Below, in pieces: positions 53,975 to 63,700 of a stretch of 64,000 nucleotides of DNA. Source of the DNA: Candidatus Bathyarchaeia archaeon (lineage in GTDB: Archaea; Thermoproteota; Bathyarchaeia; Bathyarchaeales; Bathycorpusculaceae); the NCBI GenBank assembly GCA_041447175.1, contig CP166960.1, positions 2,620,519 through 2,684,518 on the forward strand, written 5' to 3'. A program made the position numbers and the translations under genes. How positions within the stretch are numbered: the stretch's first letter is position 1; each line of letters opens with the position of its first letter. The notes below the pieces were generated by a model, which saw only the letters and a program-made list of their open reading frames with translations, ran no database searches and was not told the origin of the DNA.

Positions 53975-54436
53975 TTACTGGCTTTTTTGATGCGCTACTA
54001 CAACCTTTGCAAGTCTTTCTCCTAGCTTCACCGCTTGACGTTTGTCCATGTCGGAAGTGCCGCCTTCTACGGTTACACCTGGTTTTACAAATATCGGGTT
54101 GAACACACCTATTGTTCGTTCGATGCTTGCGAGAGCGTCGACTTGACCTCCTGCACCCGTGGTGAACACCGCGATGGGTTTACCTGCCATCTTGTCACGT
54201 AGCGGGTAAAGTCGCGTCAGCAACGATAGTGTACCTCCAGACATCATGCTGAAATGGGTGGGTGAACCAAAAGCGTAGCCGTCGGCGGATATGACGCTTT
54301 GTGAATCCACTGTGTTCGCTTTCTGTACTTCAACAGTGACGCCTTCTACATTTCGGACTCCTTCTGCGACAGAATTGGCGAGTTTCTCGGTGTTGCCTGT
54401 CATTGAATCGTACATGATTAAAATGTTGGGACTCAT
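53975..54436 (-). CDS. flavodoxin
   Basis: FMN-binding electron carrier of 153 aa. The phosphate loop is MYDSMTGNTEKLANSVAEGV (residues about 7-26, TGNT), and flavin-ring loops FGSPTHFSMMSGG and TTGAGGQVDALASIE follow. ATG 54436 is chosen rather than 54451, which would add MCGIN. It is transcribed divergently from the CobN 2 unit, whose promoter lies about 220 bp away. It may supply electrons to a nearby enzyme, but any link is speculative. Confidence 0.85.
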   Translation of the reverse strand: MSPNILIMYDSMTGNTEKLANSVAEGVRNVEGVTVEVQKANTVDSQSVISADGYAFGSPTHFSMMSGGTLSLLTRLYPLRDKMAGKPIAVFTTGAGGQVDALASIERTIGVFNPIFVKPGVTVEGGTSDMDKRQAVKLGERLAKVVVAHQKSQ

Positions 54437-54652
54437 GTTAATCCCACACATAATATAATATGTGCAACGGATAAAAAAACTTGGCGAAAAATGAGGCGTA
54501 TCATTTCAGGCTCACTTTCTTTGTTAAGCAAAACTTTTGTGGATGCTTGCGCGGCTGGCTTTGGGGAAGGTGTTACTTTTTTGTTTTGTTCTTTTCTGTT
54601 TGTGTTGAAGAGTTCAGCAAATCCGCGTTTGTAGTTTCTAGTTTCCAGTTAT
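54437..54652. other. intergenic region upstream of regulon promoter 2
   Basis: No gene is supported here; an upstream extension of the small ORF at 54733 stays open but has Cys/Phe-rich, non-coding composition. It carries the flavodoxin promoter (AT-rich ATATAATATGTG near 54450-54462). Confidence 0.4.
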
Positions 54653-54710
54653 TCAACTTTGACTTAACTTATGTTAAATCAATATTTATATGCTGGATAG
54701 TTAATCCAGC
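54653..54710 (+). promoter_or_regulatory. regulon promoter 2
   Basis: TTAAC-TTAT-GTTAA (54664-54677) starts 21 bp before TATA box TTTATAT (54685). The downstream palindrome is GCTGGAT-AGTTA-ATCCAGC (54692-54710), again with TGGAT-N5-ATCCA. The region upstream, TTCAACTTTGA, matches promoter 1 in 10 of 11 positions. It drives the small ORF at 54733 and the CobN gene. Confidence 0.75.
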
Positions 54711-54732
54711 CATAGTAAGGGAAGTATTTGTA

Positions 54733-54861
54733 GTGGCGAAAAAACCCCTCTCTGTGTCCAGCGCCCTTGTCAATCCAGAAAAGATGCCTCCTACGCTGAT
54801 TCTTCGCGTTACAAACCCCGAGCTTAATGAGTTGTTTTTATCGGAGACTGAAAAAGCATGA
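54733..54861 (+). CDS. small 42-residue protein coupled to CobN 2
   Basis: GTG 54733 to TGA 54861 codes for 42 residues, starting MAKKPLSVSSALVNPEKMPP, and its last bases overlap the CobN ATG (ATGA). It lies about 20 bp downstream of the expected transcript start. KKPLSVSSALVNPEK resembles the cytosolic N-terminus of the tandem binding protein (KKKPFKPFGAPALSKQDK), which begins at the same distance from its promoter. This suggests a leader peptide or small partner conserved within the regulon. Similarity is short. Confidence 0.5.
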   Translation: MAKKPLSVSSALVNPEKMPPTLILRVTNPELNELFLSETEKA

Positions 54862-57800
54862 CGCAACTTAGGCTTGCTTTTGTAGCCACAATGATAACCG
54901 ACACGTTACCGCTTGTTTCAGCGGTCAAATCCATAAACCAACGATTCGGCGACATAGTCAACGTCCGTCTTCAAACAGGCGTGATGCCTGAAGACTTCGT
55001 AAACCGGGACGAATTCATTCAGTTTGCCAAAACCTCCCACTTAGCAATTGCACATTTGATGGGTACCTTCCCCGACTACGATACCTTTGTTTCAGCACTG
55101 CACAGCTCCAACGTGCCAACGCTAATTATTTCTCCAAACAGAGACCAGCCAAGCGTATGCACTGTTGAACCAGAGGACAAACAGAAAATCATGAAGTATC
55201 TCCGTTACGGCGGAAAAACGAACTTTGAAAATCTTGTGTTATATCTAGCTAATCGTTTCACCGGGTCCAATTACGACTTTTCTCCCCCTGAAGAGATACG
55301 GTGGGAAGGCATTTATCACCCTGACTTTGACCGACTCGTCACCTTGGATGAATATACCGAAAAAAAACTTGTACCCGGAAAACCAACAGTTGGCGTTTTA
55401 TTTCATACCTCTCAGTTTCAAGGTGAGAACACTAGTTTTGTGGACAGTTTGATTAGAGCGATTGAGGGTCACGACGCCAACGTTATCGCCCTCTCTTTCG
55501 GCAGTAAGTTAAACTCGGCTTTTGACACCTTTTTCATGAAAGATGGTAAACCCGTAATCGATGCCTTAGTGAGTGCTTTGTGTTTTTCTTTAACTTCGTC
55601 AGACAATGCAGCTTTGGATGCCTTGAAAGTTTTAGGTGTGCCCGTCATTAAGGCGATTTTGACCGTTAACTCTTTTGAAAACTGGCGCGACACCGAGCAG
55701 GGACTCAACTTCATTGATATACCCTCCAGTGTGGTTATGCCTGAGTTTGACGGTTTCCTTATTACGGTGCCAATGGCTGCAATGGATTCCGCCGAAATTA
55801 ATCCACTAACGGGAACTAGAATACTTAAATTCGAGCCGATTCCTGAGCGGGTCGACAAAGTGGCTCGCTTAAGCATCAACTGGGCAAAACTGAGACAGAC
55901 ACCTAATAAAGAACGCAGGGTCGCAATAATTTTCCACAATTATCCTCCGCGAAATGACACCATAGGCAAAGCCTTCGCAATCGATACGCCTCTCTCAGTT
56001 TTAAACCTGCTAAACGACATGAAAAACGCCGGTTACCACATAGAAACTTTGCCTGAAAATAGTCAACAACTGATCGATGGCATAATCAACGGATTAACCA
56101 ACGATTTGCGGTGGTTAAGTTCTGAAGACCTTGCCAAGAGAGCAGTGGGTAAAACTTCCCGCAAACAATACACCGCATGGTTTAACGAGTTACCGTCTGA
56201 TGCTAAAGCGAAAATGGAGGAGAAATGGGGAAAGCCCCCAGGCAAACCTTTCAGTTATAAAGGCGAACTGTTGGTGCCTGGAATCCTCAATGGGGACATT
56301 TTCATGGGGCTTCAGCCGCCGCGTGGTTCTCTGGGCGAAGCGGACTCCGCTAGCTACCATAGCCCTGACCTTTCTTTATCCCACCATTACTATGCGTATT
56401 ACCGGTGGGTGCGAGATGTTTTCAAGGCAGACGTAGTTATTCATGTAGGTACGCATGGTAGTTTGGAGTGGTTACCTGGAAAGTCTGTGGGGCTTTCAGC
56501 ATCCTGCTTCCCTGATGCGGCAATCTCTGATTTGCCCAACGTGTACCCTTACGTTATCACAAACCCTGGAGAGGGCACACAAGCTAAACGACGTAGTTAC
56601 TGCTGCATCATTGACTACTTAATTCCCGTTATGCACAACGCTGACAGCTACGAGGAAACAGCACAACTTGAGGTTCACCTGCAAGAGTACTATCACGCTA
56701 AACTTGCTGACGAAGGAAAACTGACTGTTCTGCAGAAGGTAATCTGGGAGACTGTCGTTTCTGGTAAACTAGACCAAGACCTTGAAGTTACTCAAGAAGC
56801 GGCTTTTGCTGATTTTGACGGATTTTTGGAGAAACTGCATGCTTACTTGCATGAACTCTCTGATGCTCAACTTCGTGACGGGTTACACACTTTAGGTCAA
56901 CCTCCTGTTGAGGAACGGCTAGAAGAGTTTCTGGTGACTTTGACCCGATTAAGCAACGGGTCTGTGCCCTCCTTAAGGCAGTCTCTTGCCGAACTCAACG
57001 GTTATGACTATGAATATTTGCTTGCGAACAAGGGAAAAATGCGTCCTGATGGAAGGACAAATGGTGACGTAATCAAAGAATTGAACACTACTGCCCTGCA
57101 GTTAATGAAGGCTTTCAATGCAAAAGGATTTACAGAAACTAACGTTGATGAAGTAATGCAGACGGTGCTTGGTAAGAGTAGTTCAAAGGTGAAGCAGTGT
57201 CTCTCGTACGTATCGACCTTCCTTGTGCCTGCTTTGGAGAAAACCACTGATGAATTGACCAACATTATGGCGTCGTGTGAAGGCGGCTACGTTCCATCTG
57301 GGCCTTCGGGCTCCATAACGCGGGGCATGGCGGACATTTTGCCAACGGGACGCAACTTTTACTCCGTAGACCCACGCGCTGTGCCTTCAACTGCCTCTTG
57401 GCAGGTCGGTGTTGCTTTAGCCAATAACCTGCTGGAGCGTTATTTAAAAGAAGAGGGGAACTATCCCGAGAGTGTAGGCACTATTCTTTGGGCAACCGAC
57501 GCCATGAAAACAAAAGGTGATGATGTCGCCGAGGTCCTATACCTGATGGGCGTTAGACCCGTCTGGGAACCCTCCAATGGCCGTGTTGTCGGAGTTGAAG
57601 CCATTCCACTGGAGGAGCTAAAACGTCCCCGAATTGATGTTACCGCCCGTATTAGTGGGCTGTTCAGGGACACTTTCCCCAATATTGTTCACCTGATTGA
57701 TGAGGCGGTGGCTTTAGTTGCTGGTCTTAAAGAGCCTTTGGATAAAAACTACGTGCGAAAACATGTAGAAAAAGAGGTCACTGAACGGGTGGCTCAAGGA

Positions 57801-58562
57801 TGTGATGCTGAAACAGCCCGCGAAGAAGCGCACTATCGAGTTTTCGGCGACCGTCCTGGCACTTATGGTTGCGGGGTCAGTGAACTGGTTAGTTCTCAAA
57901 ACTGGGAGACCCAAAAGGATTTGAGCGATATCTACATCGCTTGGGGCAGCTACGCCTACAGCAGAAAAGTCTATGGTCAATCGGTCCCTGAACGGTTCAA
58001 GCTCCGCCTCATCCAGATTCAGGCTACCGTCAAGAACCAAGATTCACGCGAATACGACATACTTGACTGTGACGACTGGTACGATGTCCATGGCGGCATG
58101 ATTGTTTCAGTAAAAACATTGAGCGGTAAGGCTCCACGGTCTTATTGTGGTGACAGTTCGGATCCTGACCGCGTGAAAGTCAGAAGCACCGCTGAAGAAA
58201 CCTGCCACGTTTTCCGTACCCGCCTCCTCAATCCTAAGTATATCAGCAGCATGGTACGTCACGGCTATGCGGGGGCTGGTGACCTCTCGAAAACAATTGA
58301 TGACGTTTTGGGTTGGGATGCTACGGTTGAGGTTGTGGAGGATTGGATGTGGGAGGGTTTGGCGAACAAGTATGCTTTAGACCCGAAGATGCAGCAGTGG
58401 CTAAGGGAAGTGAATCCTTACGCGTTGCAGAACATGACTGAACGCCTTTTGGAGGCAATTGAGCGTGGGTTATGGCAAGCGTCGGATGAGATGAAGGCGA
58501 AGCTGCAGCAGCTTTACTTGCAGGTTGAAGGGTGGCTCGAAGGCGAAACTGAAAAAAGGTAA
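54858..58562 (+). CDS. CobN/BchH-type chelatase large subunit, paralogue 2
   Basis: 1234-aa CobN-family protein, alike along its full length to the genes at 29867 and 60768. Landmarks are FHNYPPRNDTIG, the core VGTHGSLEWLPGK (about residues 529-541), PNVYPYVITNPGEGTQAKRRSY, PTGRNFYSVDPRAVPS and RISGLFRDTFPNIVHLIDEA. Its own regulon promoter and a coupled small ORF lie upstream. An isochorismatase-like gene follows after 110 bp. The three paralogues differ enough to suggest different metals or tetrapyrroles. No ATPase motor gene is nearby. Confidence 0.85.
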   Translation: MTQLRLAFVATMITDTLPLVSAVKSINQRFGDIVNVRLQTGVMPEDFVNRDEFIQFAKTSHLAIAHLMGTFPDYDTFVSALHSSNVPTLIISPNRDQPSVCTVEPEDKQKIMKYLRYGGKTNFENLVLYLANRFTGSNYDFSPPEEIRWEGIYHPDFDRLVTLDEYTEKKLVPGKPTVGVLFHTSQFQGENTSFVDSLIRAIEGHDANVIALSFGSKLNSAFDTFFMKDGKPVIDALVSALCFSLTSSDNAALDALKVLGVPVIKAILTVNSFENWRDTEQGLNFIDIPSSVVMPEFDGFLITVPMAAMDSAEINPLTGTRILKFEPIPERVDKVARLSINWAKLRQTPNKERRVAIIFHNYPPRNDTIGKAFAIDTPLSVLNLLNDMKNAGYHIETLPENSQQLIDGIINGLTNDLRWLSSEDLAKRAVGKTSRKQYTAWFNELPSDAKAKMEEKWGKPPGKPFSYKGELLVPGILNGDIFMGLQPPRGSLGEADSASYHSPDLSLSHHYYAYYRWVRDVFKADVVIHVGTHGSLEWLPGKSVGLSASCFPDAAISDLPNVYPYVITNPGEGTQAKRRSYCCIIDYLIPVMHNADSYEETAQLEVHLQEYYHAKLADEGKLTVLQKVIWETVVSGKLDQDLEVTQEAAFADFDGFLEKLHAYLHELSDAQLRDGLHTLGQPPVEERLEEFLVTLTRLSNGSVPSLRQSLAELNGYDYEYLLANKGKMRPDGRTNGDVIKELNTTALQLMKAFNAKGFTETNVDEVMQTVLGKSSSKVKQCLSYVSTFLVPALEKTTDELTNIMASCEGGYVPSGPSGSITRGMADILPTGRNFYSVDPRAVPSTASWQVGVALANNLLERYLKEEGNYPESVGTILWATDAMKTKGDDVAEVLYLMGVRPVWEPSNGRVVGVEAIPLEELKRPRIDVTARISGLFRDTFPNIVHLIDEAVALVAGLKEPLDKNYVRKHVEKEVTERVAQGCDAETAREEAHYRVFGDRPGTYGCGVSELVSSQNWETQKDLSDIYIAWGSYAYSRKVYGQSVPERFKLRLIQIQATVKNQDSREYDILDCDDWYDVHGGMIVSVKTLSGKAPRSYCGDSSDPDRVKVRSTAEETCHVFRTRLLNPKYISSMVRHGYAGAGDLSKTIDDVLGWDATVEVVEDWMWEGLANKYALDPKMQQWLREVNPYALQNMTERLLEAIERGLWQASDEMKAKLQQLYLQVEGWLEGETEKR

Positions 58563-58590
58563 CCTGGAGCTGAAATGCGTCTTGAAGACA

Positions 58591-58609
58591 TTAAGTAAAG
58601 CGGACTTAA
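58591..58609. promoter_or_regulatory. inverted repeat before the isochorismatase-like gene
   Basis: TTAAGT-AAAGCGG-ACTTAA lies 64 bp before TTG 58673. Its half-site TTAAGT differs from the regulon motif TTAAC, so it is listed separately. It could be an operator or an RNA hairpin after cobN 2. Confidence 0.35.
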
Positions 58610-58672
58610 TTCCAGTAGGTTTTTCTCCTTTTGTTGTTCAAGAAAAGTTCCTTTTGACCTACTTGGGCGGAG

Positions 58673-59206
58673 TTGAACAAAATTAAACCGGCATTACTTG
58701 TAATTGACGCGCAAAACGGTTGGCTGGAGCTTTCTGCGGGTTTGAAGAAGTCAGTGGATGAGCATGTTGTTAATATGAGTAATGCGATTTCGATATTTCG
58801 CATGGCGGGGGCACCGATAATTTTCACCTATCACGCCTACGAGGACAGGGGAATTGTTGCAGGAACCAAAGCATTCGAGCTTTTCTCTGCAGTCGAAGCC
58901 AAGACAAACGACGATGTGGTGGTGAAGACCCATCAGAACGCATTTAACAAGACTGAACTCGAAAGCTTGATTCGAGATAAGGGATGTGACACCGTGATTC
59001 TTGTTGGACTTAGCGCCCTGCACTGTGTGATAGCCACATATTTTGGCGCGTATGACCACAATCTTGCTCCTTATCTTGCGCGGGGCGCAGTGGCTGCACC
59101 TGACGAGGAGTCAGTTCAGATAGCGGAAAAAATCTGTGACACCTTGAGTCTGCGGGCGATAGCGCAAATTTTGAATCAGGACCCAAAAATTATGCGAATG
59201 GGCTAA
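58673..59206 (+). CDS. isochorismatase-like cysteine hydrolase
   Basis: Isochorismatase superfamily protein of 177 aa. The catalytic triad is visible: Asp in LLVIDAQNGW (residues 8-17), Lys in VVKTHQNAF (about 82-90) and Cys in GLSALHCVIATYFGAYD (about 111-118). Related enzymes cleave amides such as nicotinamide or ureido groups. The TTG start is weakly supported. Its position after CobN 2 suggests a linked role, but the family is too broad to name the substrate. Confidence 0.75.
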   Translation: MNKIKPALLVIDAQNGWLELSAGLKKSVDEHVVNMSNAISIFRMAGAPIIFTYHAYEDRGIVAGTKAFELFSAVEAKTNDDVVVKTHQNAFNKTELESLIRDKGCDTVILVGLSALHCVIATYFGAYDHNLAPYLARGAVAAPDEESVQIAEKICDTLSLRAIAQILNQDPKIMRMG

Positions 59207-59288
59207 AACCCTTTTTACATCTGAAAAGGAAGTGGTTTGGTTCTTGTCTGCTCGTTATGGTGTGTTCTTTTTCTGAATCCTTCTTTAT

Positions 59289-59329
59289 TTAACTTTGAGT
59301 CAATTCCTGTTAACCTATTGTTTCTATAA
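59289..59329 (+). promoter_or_regulatory. regulon promoter 4 (degenerate)
   Basis: TTAACTTTGAGTCAA (59289-59303) and TCAAT-TCCT-GTTAA (59300-59313) precede TTTCTATAA (59321), again 21 bp after the start of the second site. AACTTTGAGT is identical to the third CobN promoter. The TGGAT palindrome downstream of the TATA box is absent. It may be a decayed copy whose gene was lost. Confidence 0.5.
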
Positions 59330-59347
59330 TCAAGCATTCGGCGAAAA

Positions 59348-59617
59348 ATGGATTTCAACAAATTGCCCTTGTCAATATGTGACTTTATTTCTGCCGGCTT
59401 TGAGAATTTTTGCCCTCCTGATGTTAGCGCTCTACGGTTTTGGTATAATGGTCTAAGTGTACGCTTGCTTTTAAAAGAGGGGTGGGTTGTCTACGAGGTT
59501 ATGTACTGCGTCCTGTTGATTCTTTCTCCTATAACCTGCCCCTTAACGGTGCTTCTCACATTAGCCCAACAGGCAAGTGCCATCTTTCCTATCGCGCCTG
59601 CCATGATTGGAATGTGA
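59348..59617 (+). CDS. uncertain ORF behind a regulon-type promoter
   Basis: ATG 59348 opens an 89-codon frame about 22 bp after the TATA element of the fourth regulon promoter, as for a leaderless gene. It encodes MDFNKLPLSICDFISAGFEN and a hydrophobic second part (MYCVLLILSPITCPLTVLLTL). I recognise no domain, and codon use is not protein-like. It could be a small membrane protein or a gene remnant. Confidence 0.25.
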   Translation: MDFNKLPLSICDFISAGFENFCPPDVSALRFWYNGLSVRLLLKEGWVVYEVMYCVLLILSPITCPLTVLLTLAQQASAIFPIAPAMIGM

Positions 59618-59990
59618 ACCTGCCTGATGCCCAACAATCAACCCGAAGTTGCGAGTAATGTCTTTTTGCACCTTTTGGTTTTGGCTGGGCTGTGGATTCT
59701 TTTCAAGGTCTTGCGTTCAACTTGATGGATAAATACATGCTAAGTTGGGATTGCTTGAAAAATTCTAGCCAACAAAAACGCTGCTGAGCGTCAATTTGCC
59801 TTCTTTCCATGTCTCTGTCGAAATGGATGCAGCTGTTGCTTGTGCAACGATTTGCCTGAATGTTCTCCTGACCTTTTTCCTTTAACCTCTACCTTTTTCA
59901 TGTTTCCCTCGAAGCTATTTGGGATTTGCTATCGAAGCGGCACCTGAAAGAAGGAAGGAAAGTATCCCAAAAGTGTCGGTAACCCTGCGT
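59618..59990. other. intergenic region, probably decayed
   Basis: No gene found on either strand: stops are frequent and no conserved motif was seen. Together with the degenerate promoter before it, this looks like the remains of a lost transcription unit. Confidence 0.4.
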
Positions 59991-60398
59991 TTAGGGGTCG
60001 CATGTGTAACATCTTTTTGTTTGTGCACAGATTACTCCGCCGCAGGTGGGGCATTTCCATTTTTCTTCCTCGCTCTTCAGAAATTCCTCCATTCCGTTGG
60101 CTTTGATGTATGTGAAACTTTCGATTAAGCTTGTTCCATATTTTTGGCTGTAGTATTTGTCAATTTTTTTTAGTTCTGTACATGGAAAATCTTGGCATTC
60201 AAAGCAGTATTCAATTTTTTCTCTGGTTGCTTGGTTTTTGCAGTGTTTCTTAAAGAATGTGCATGTGTCTTGTCTTGTTTGGCAGCCGCCGCAGGGGTCG
60301 GTCTTTTCGCCATTTAGTTTATAGCCGAAGAAGCCTACGCATGTTCGGCAATTTATTCCGCATTTAGCAAATAGTGATGCTTCCCTTTTTGTATTCAT
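59991..60398 (-). CDS. DUF3795 cysteine-rich protein
   Basis: Protein of 135 aa with an ordered set of Cys pairs: KCGINCRTCVGF (about 12-23), DPCGGCQTRQDTC, HCKNQ, YCFECQDFPC and WKCPTCGGVIC ... CYTC at the end. The pattern CFECxxFPC with KKIDKYYSQKYGTSLIES follows DUF3795. It probably binds Fe-S or zinc, and its activity is unknown. It is divergent from CobN 3, with about 100 bp between the starts, where the regulon promoter lies. Confidence 0.8.
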   Translation of the reverse strand: MNTKREASLFAKCGINCRTCVGFFGYKLNGEKTDPCGGCQTRQDTCTFFKKHCKNQATREKIEYCFECQDFPCTELKKIDKYYSQKYGTSLIESFTYIKANGMEEFLKSEEEKWKCPTCGGVICAQTKRCYTCDP

Positions 60399-60428
60399 TT
60401 TACATGCTGTCCTTGGCTGTTTCTTTGC

Positions 60429-60488
60429 TTAACTTTGAGTTAACTTTGCTTTAACTAATGTTTATATGTTTGGATGGATAATCCATCC
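60429..60488 (+). promoter_or_regulatory. regulon promoter 3
   Basis: The perfect palindrome TTAACT-TTG-AGTTAA (60429-60443) overlaps a second site starting TTAAC at 60440, 21 bp before TATA box TTTATAT (60461). Downstream is GGATGGATAATCCATCC (60472-60488), identical in all 17 bases to promoter 1. It drives the CobN 3 unit. Confidence 0.75.
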
Positions 60489-60495
60489 GATTGAC

Positions 60496-60771
60496 GTGGA
60501 GGAATTAAACTTAAGAAAACACGGTAACATCAACGCTTACCATGATGAAGCGGACGTTACCCCATACAGTTTCCAAATTCAAAAACAGCCTCCACCTAAC
60601 AGCATCAGGAAGCTTCTGCTGTTGAAGAGGTTTTGTGTTCCCTTGACTTTATTTTCTGTCACAACAACCCCGCTTGGTCCTGATGATAATTGTTCCCTTC
60701 GCCTTTCTTCAACGTTGACCCCTGATTGCTGCCTTAAATCTGAGCTTATAAATGGAGCGAATAACCTTTGA
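60496..60771 (+). CDS. small upstream ORF of the CobN 3 unit
   Basis: GTG 60496 to TGA 60771 encodes 91 residues (MEELNLRKHGNINAYHDEAD at the start). It begins 7 bp after the promoter palindrome and its stop overlaps the CobN TTG start (TTTGA), so it could couple translation of CobN 3. The sequence is not similar to the 42-residue ORF of CobN 2, and its Cys/Leu-rich second half has an unconvincing composition. No domain is recognised. Confidence 0.35.
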   Translation: MEELNLRKHGNINAYHDEADVTPYSFQIQKQPPPNSIRKLLLLKRFCVPLTLFSVTTTPLGPDDNCSLRLSSTLTPDCCLKSELINGANNL

Positions 60772-63700
60772 AAGTTGCCTTTGTAATCCTTTCCCACGAA
60801 ATAGAAACTGTAACCTTAGCAGTTAAAGCCATACAAAAAGAAAAAGGCTTAACCATCAACATTTGTCCACGAACGGCAGAGGAATTAGCGGACCCAACCT
60901 GTTTAGAAGATTTCATCCAGTTTGCTCAAGGCTCCCATGTGTTGGTTATGCATTTAATGGGCGGCAAGAAGGGCTTTGCTGGCTTTGACCGCGTCGTATC
61001 CACCATGCGTGATATGCGCATTCCTGTTTTTGCTTCAGATGTACAAAATGACCCCGAAGTTGTGACGGCGTCAACCCTGGACAAAGCCGACTACCAAAAG
61101 ATTTACAAGTACATTGCCTACGGCGGACTGAAAAACTATGAGAACTTGTTGCTTTTTTTGGCAAATCGCTTTACATGTGGCACATACGAAATCAATCCAC
61201 CCAAGCAGATGCCGCTTGAGGGCATCTATCATCCTCAACTAGGTCAAGTTTTAACGTTAACTGAATACATGGAAAAGAAGTATTCGCCTGAAAAACCCAC
61301 GGTTGGTGTTCTTTTCCATCATGACCCTGTGAAAAGTGGCGATGTGACCCTTGCAAACAGCCTGATTGACTCGATTGAGCGTCAGGGGGCGAATGCTATT
61401 TTGCTGTTCTTTTCTGTCAATAACGTTGCAGCCAAGAACTTGCGTTGGGTTGTCAACAACTTTTTTATGCTGGATGGAAAGCCTCTGGTTGATGTTGTCA
61501 TCAGTACACTGGCGCATTCTTTAGCGGCGTTTATGCCCAGTTCTGAACCTGTAGATAACTTGTTTAAGGAGTTGGGTGTGCCTGTCCTGAAAGCGATTGC
61601 GACCTACAACACTTTTGAAGAGTGGCGTGACAGTTTGCTGGGGCTAAACTTCAGTGAAGTTGCTTGGAATGTGGCTATGCCTGAATTTGACGGCATGATA
61701 ATAACCGTCCCGATTGCTGCCCGATGGATATCTGAGACGGACCCGATGACAGGTGCAAAAATAACCTCGTATAAGCCTATTCCTGAACGTCTTGACAAAA
61801 TGGTTCGGTTAAGCATAAACTGGGCCAAGCTAAGGCACATTCCCAACGGGGAAAAGAAAGTTGCCTTAATTTTCCATAATTATCCTCCACGAAATGACCA
61901 CATCGGAAGTGCTGCTGGCCTTGACTCTGCTGCTTCGGCGATAAACCTGCTGAGGACTCTGCAGGAAAACGGTTACAAACTGGATTATATTCCTGAAAAC
62001 GGGCAGAAACTGATGGAAGCCGTTCTTGACGGGTTAACTAATGACCAGCGGTGGTCAAGCCCTGATGAACTTGCACAGAAAGCGGTCGCCAAAATCTCCA
62101 ATGCACAGTATCTTCAATGGTTAAACGAGTTGCCCGTTGATGTTAAAGAAAAACTGGCAAAGCATTGGGGGCAGCCTCCTGGCAAACTCTTCAACTACAA
62201 AGGCGACCTGCTGGTTCCAGGTATCATGAACGGCAACTTATTCATCGGGCTCCAGCCTCCTCGAGGCTACACAACTGACCCCGCGTCTATTTACCACAGT
62301 CCAGACCTGCCTATCCCATATCACTATCATGGCTATTACCGGTGGATTCGGGATGTGTTTAAAGCTGACGTTATCATCCATTTCGGTAAGCATGGAACCA
62401 TGGAGTGGACGCCTGGGAAATCTGTTGGGTTATCGGCTTCATGTTTTCCTGACATAATAATCTCTGATTTGCCCAACGTGTACCCCTACCTCATCGATGA
62501 CCCCGGAGAAGGAACAGGAGCAAAGAGGCGCAGCTACGCTTGCCTTGTTGACTATTTGATTCCTGTGATGCATAACGCGGATTCCTACGAGGATCTAGCG
62601 AAAATCTGCGTGCAGTTAAAAGAATACTATCGTGCTAAAACTTCTGACCCCGGAAAACTCAAAATCCTGCAGAAGCTGATTTGGGATACAGTAGTCAACG
62701 CTAACCTTAACAGCGACCTTAACGTTACGCAGGAAGATGCCTTTGCTGGGTTTGACGCGTTTTTAGAGCGGCTACATGCTTACCTGAATGAACTGTCAGA
62801 TACTCAGATTCGAGATGGACTTCACATCATGGGTGAACCACCAACTGGTTTTCCGCTGGAGGAGTTCTTGGTTGCATTGACCCGATTGAACAACGGAAAT
62901 GTGCCTTCTCTGCGTGAGTCTCTGGCTGCGTTGAAAGGTTATGATTATGAAGCGTTGCTGGCGAATCGCGGTTTATTGCGTCCTGAAGGGAGAACCAACG
63001 GCGACGTAATTGATGAGTTAACTGCCCTTGCCCTTGAACTGATCCAACAATTTCACGCCTTAGCCTTCAAAGAAGAATGCATTGACGAGTTAATGCAGGA
63101 AGTGCTTGGTTCACGTCAGGCACAAGTTAGACAGTGCTTGACGTACATCTCGACTTTTCTTGTACCTGCATTAGCTGCCACCACTAACGAATTAACCAAC
63201 ACCTTAGGCTCCTGTAGTGGAACTTATGTTCCAACGGGGCCATCGGGGGCTCCTACGCGTGGCATGGCTGACATTTTGCCGACGGGACGAAACTTTTACT
63301 CCATCGACCCTCGTTGTGTTCCTTCCGTTGCTGCTTGGAAAGTCGGCATAGATTTGGGCGATTCCTTACTTAAACGGTACATGGAAGAAGAAGGAAAGTA
63401 CCCTGAGACTGTTGCTATTGTTGTTTGGGCAACTGACTGCATGAGAACCAACGGGGATGACGTCGCTGAAATCTTGTACTTGATGGGTATTAAGCCAGTG
63501 TGGGAAGCATCCAGTGGACGGGTGACGGGCTTGGAGCCGATTCCTTTGGAAACGTTAAGGCGCCCACGCATTGACGTTACGGTTCGAATAAGCGGTTTGT
63601 TTCGTGATAATTTTCCTAACATTGTGCATCTTATTGATGAGGCAGTGGCTATGGTCGCTGATCTCAAAGAAACTTCCGATAAAAACTACATCCGAAAGCA

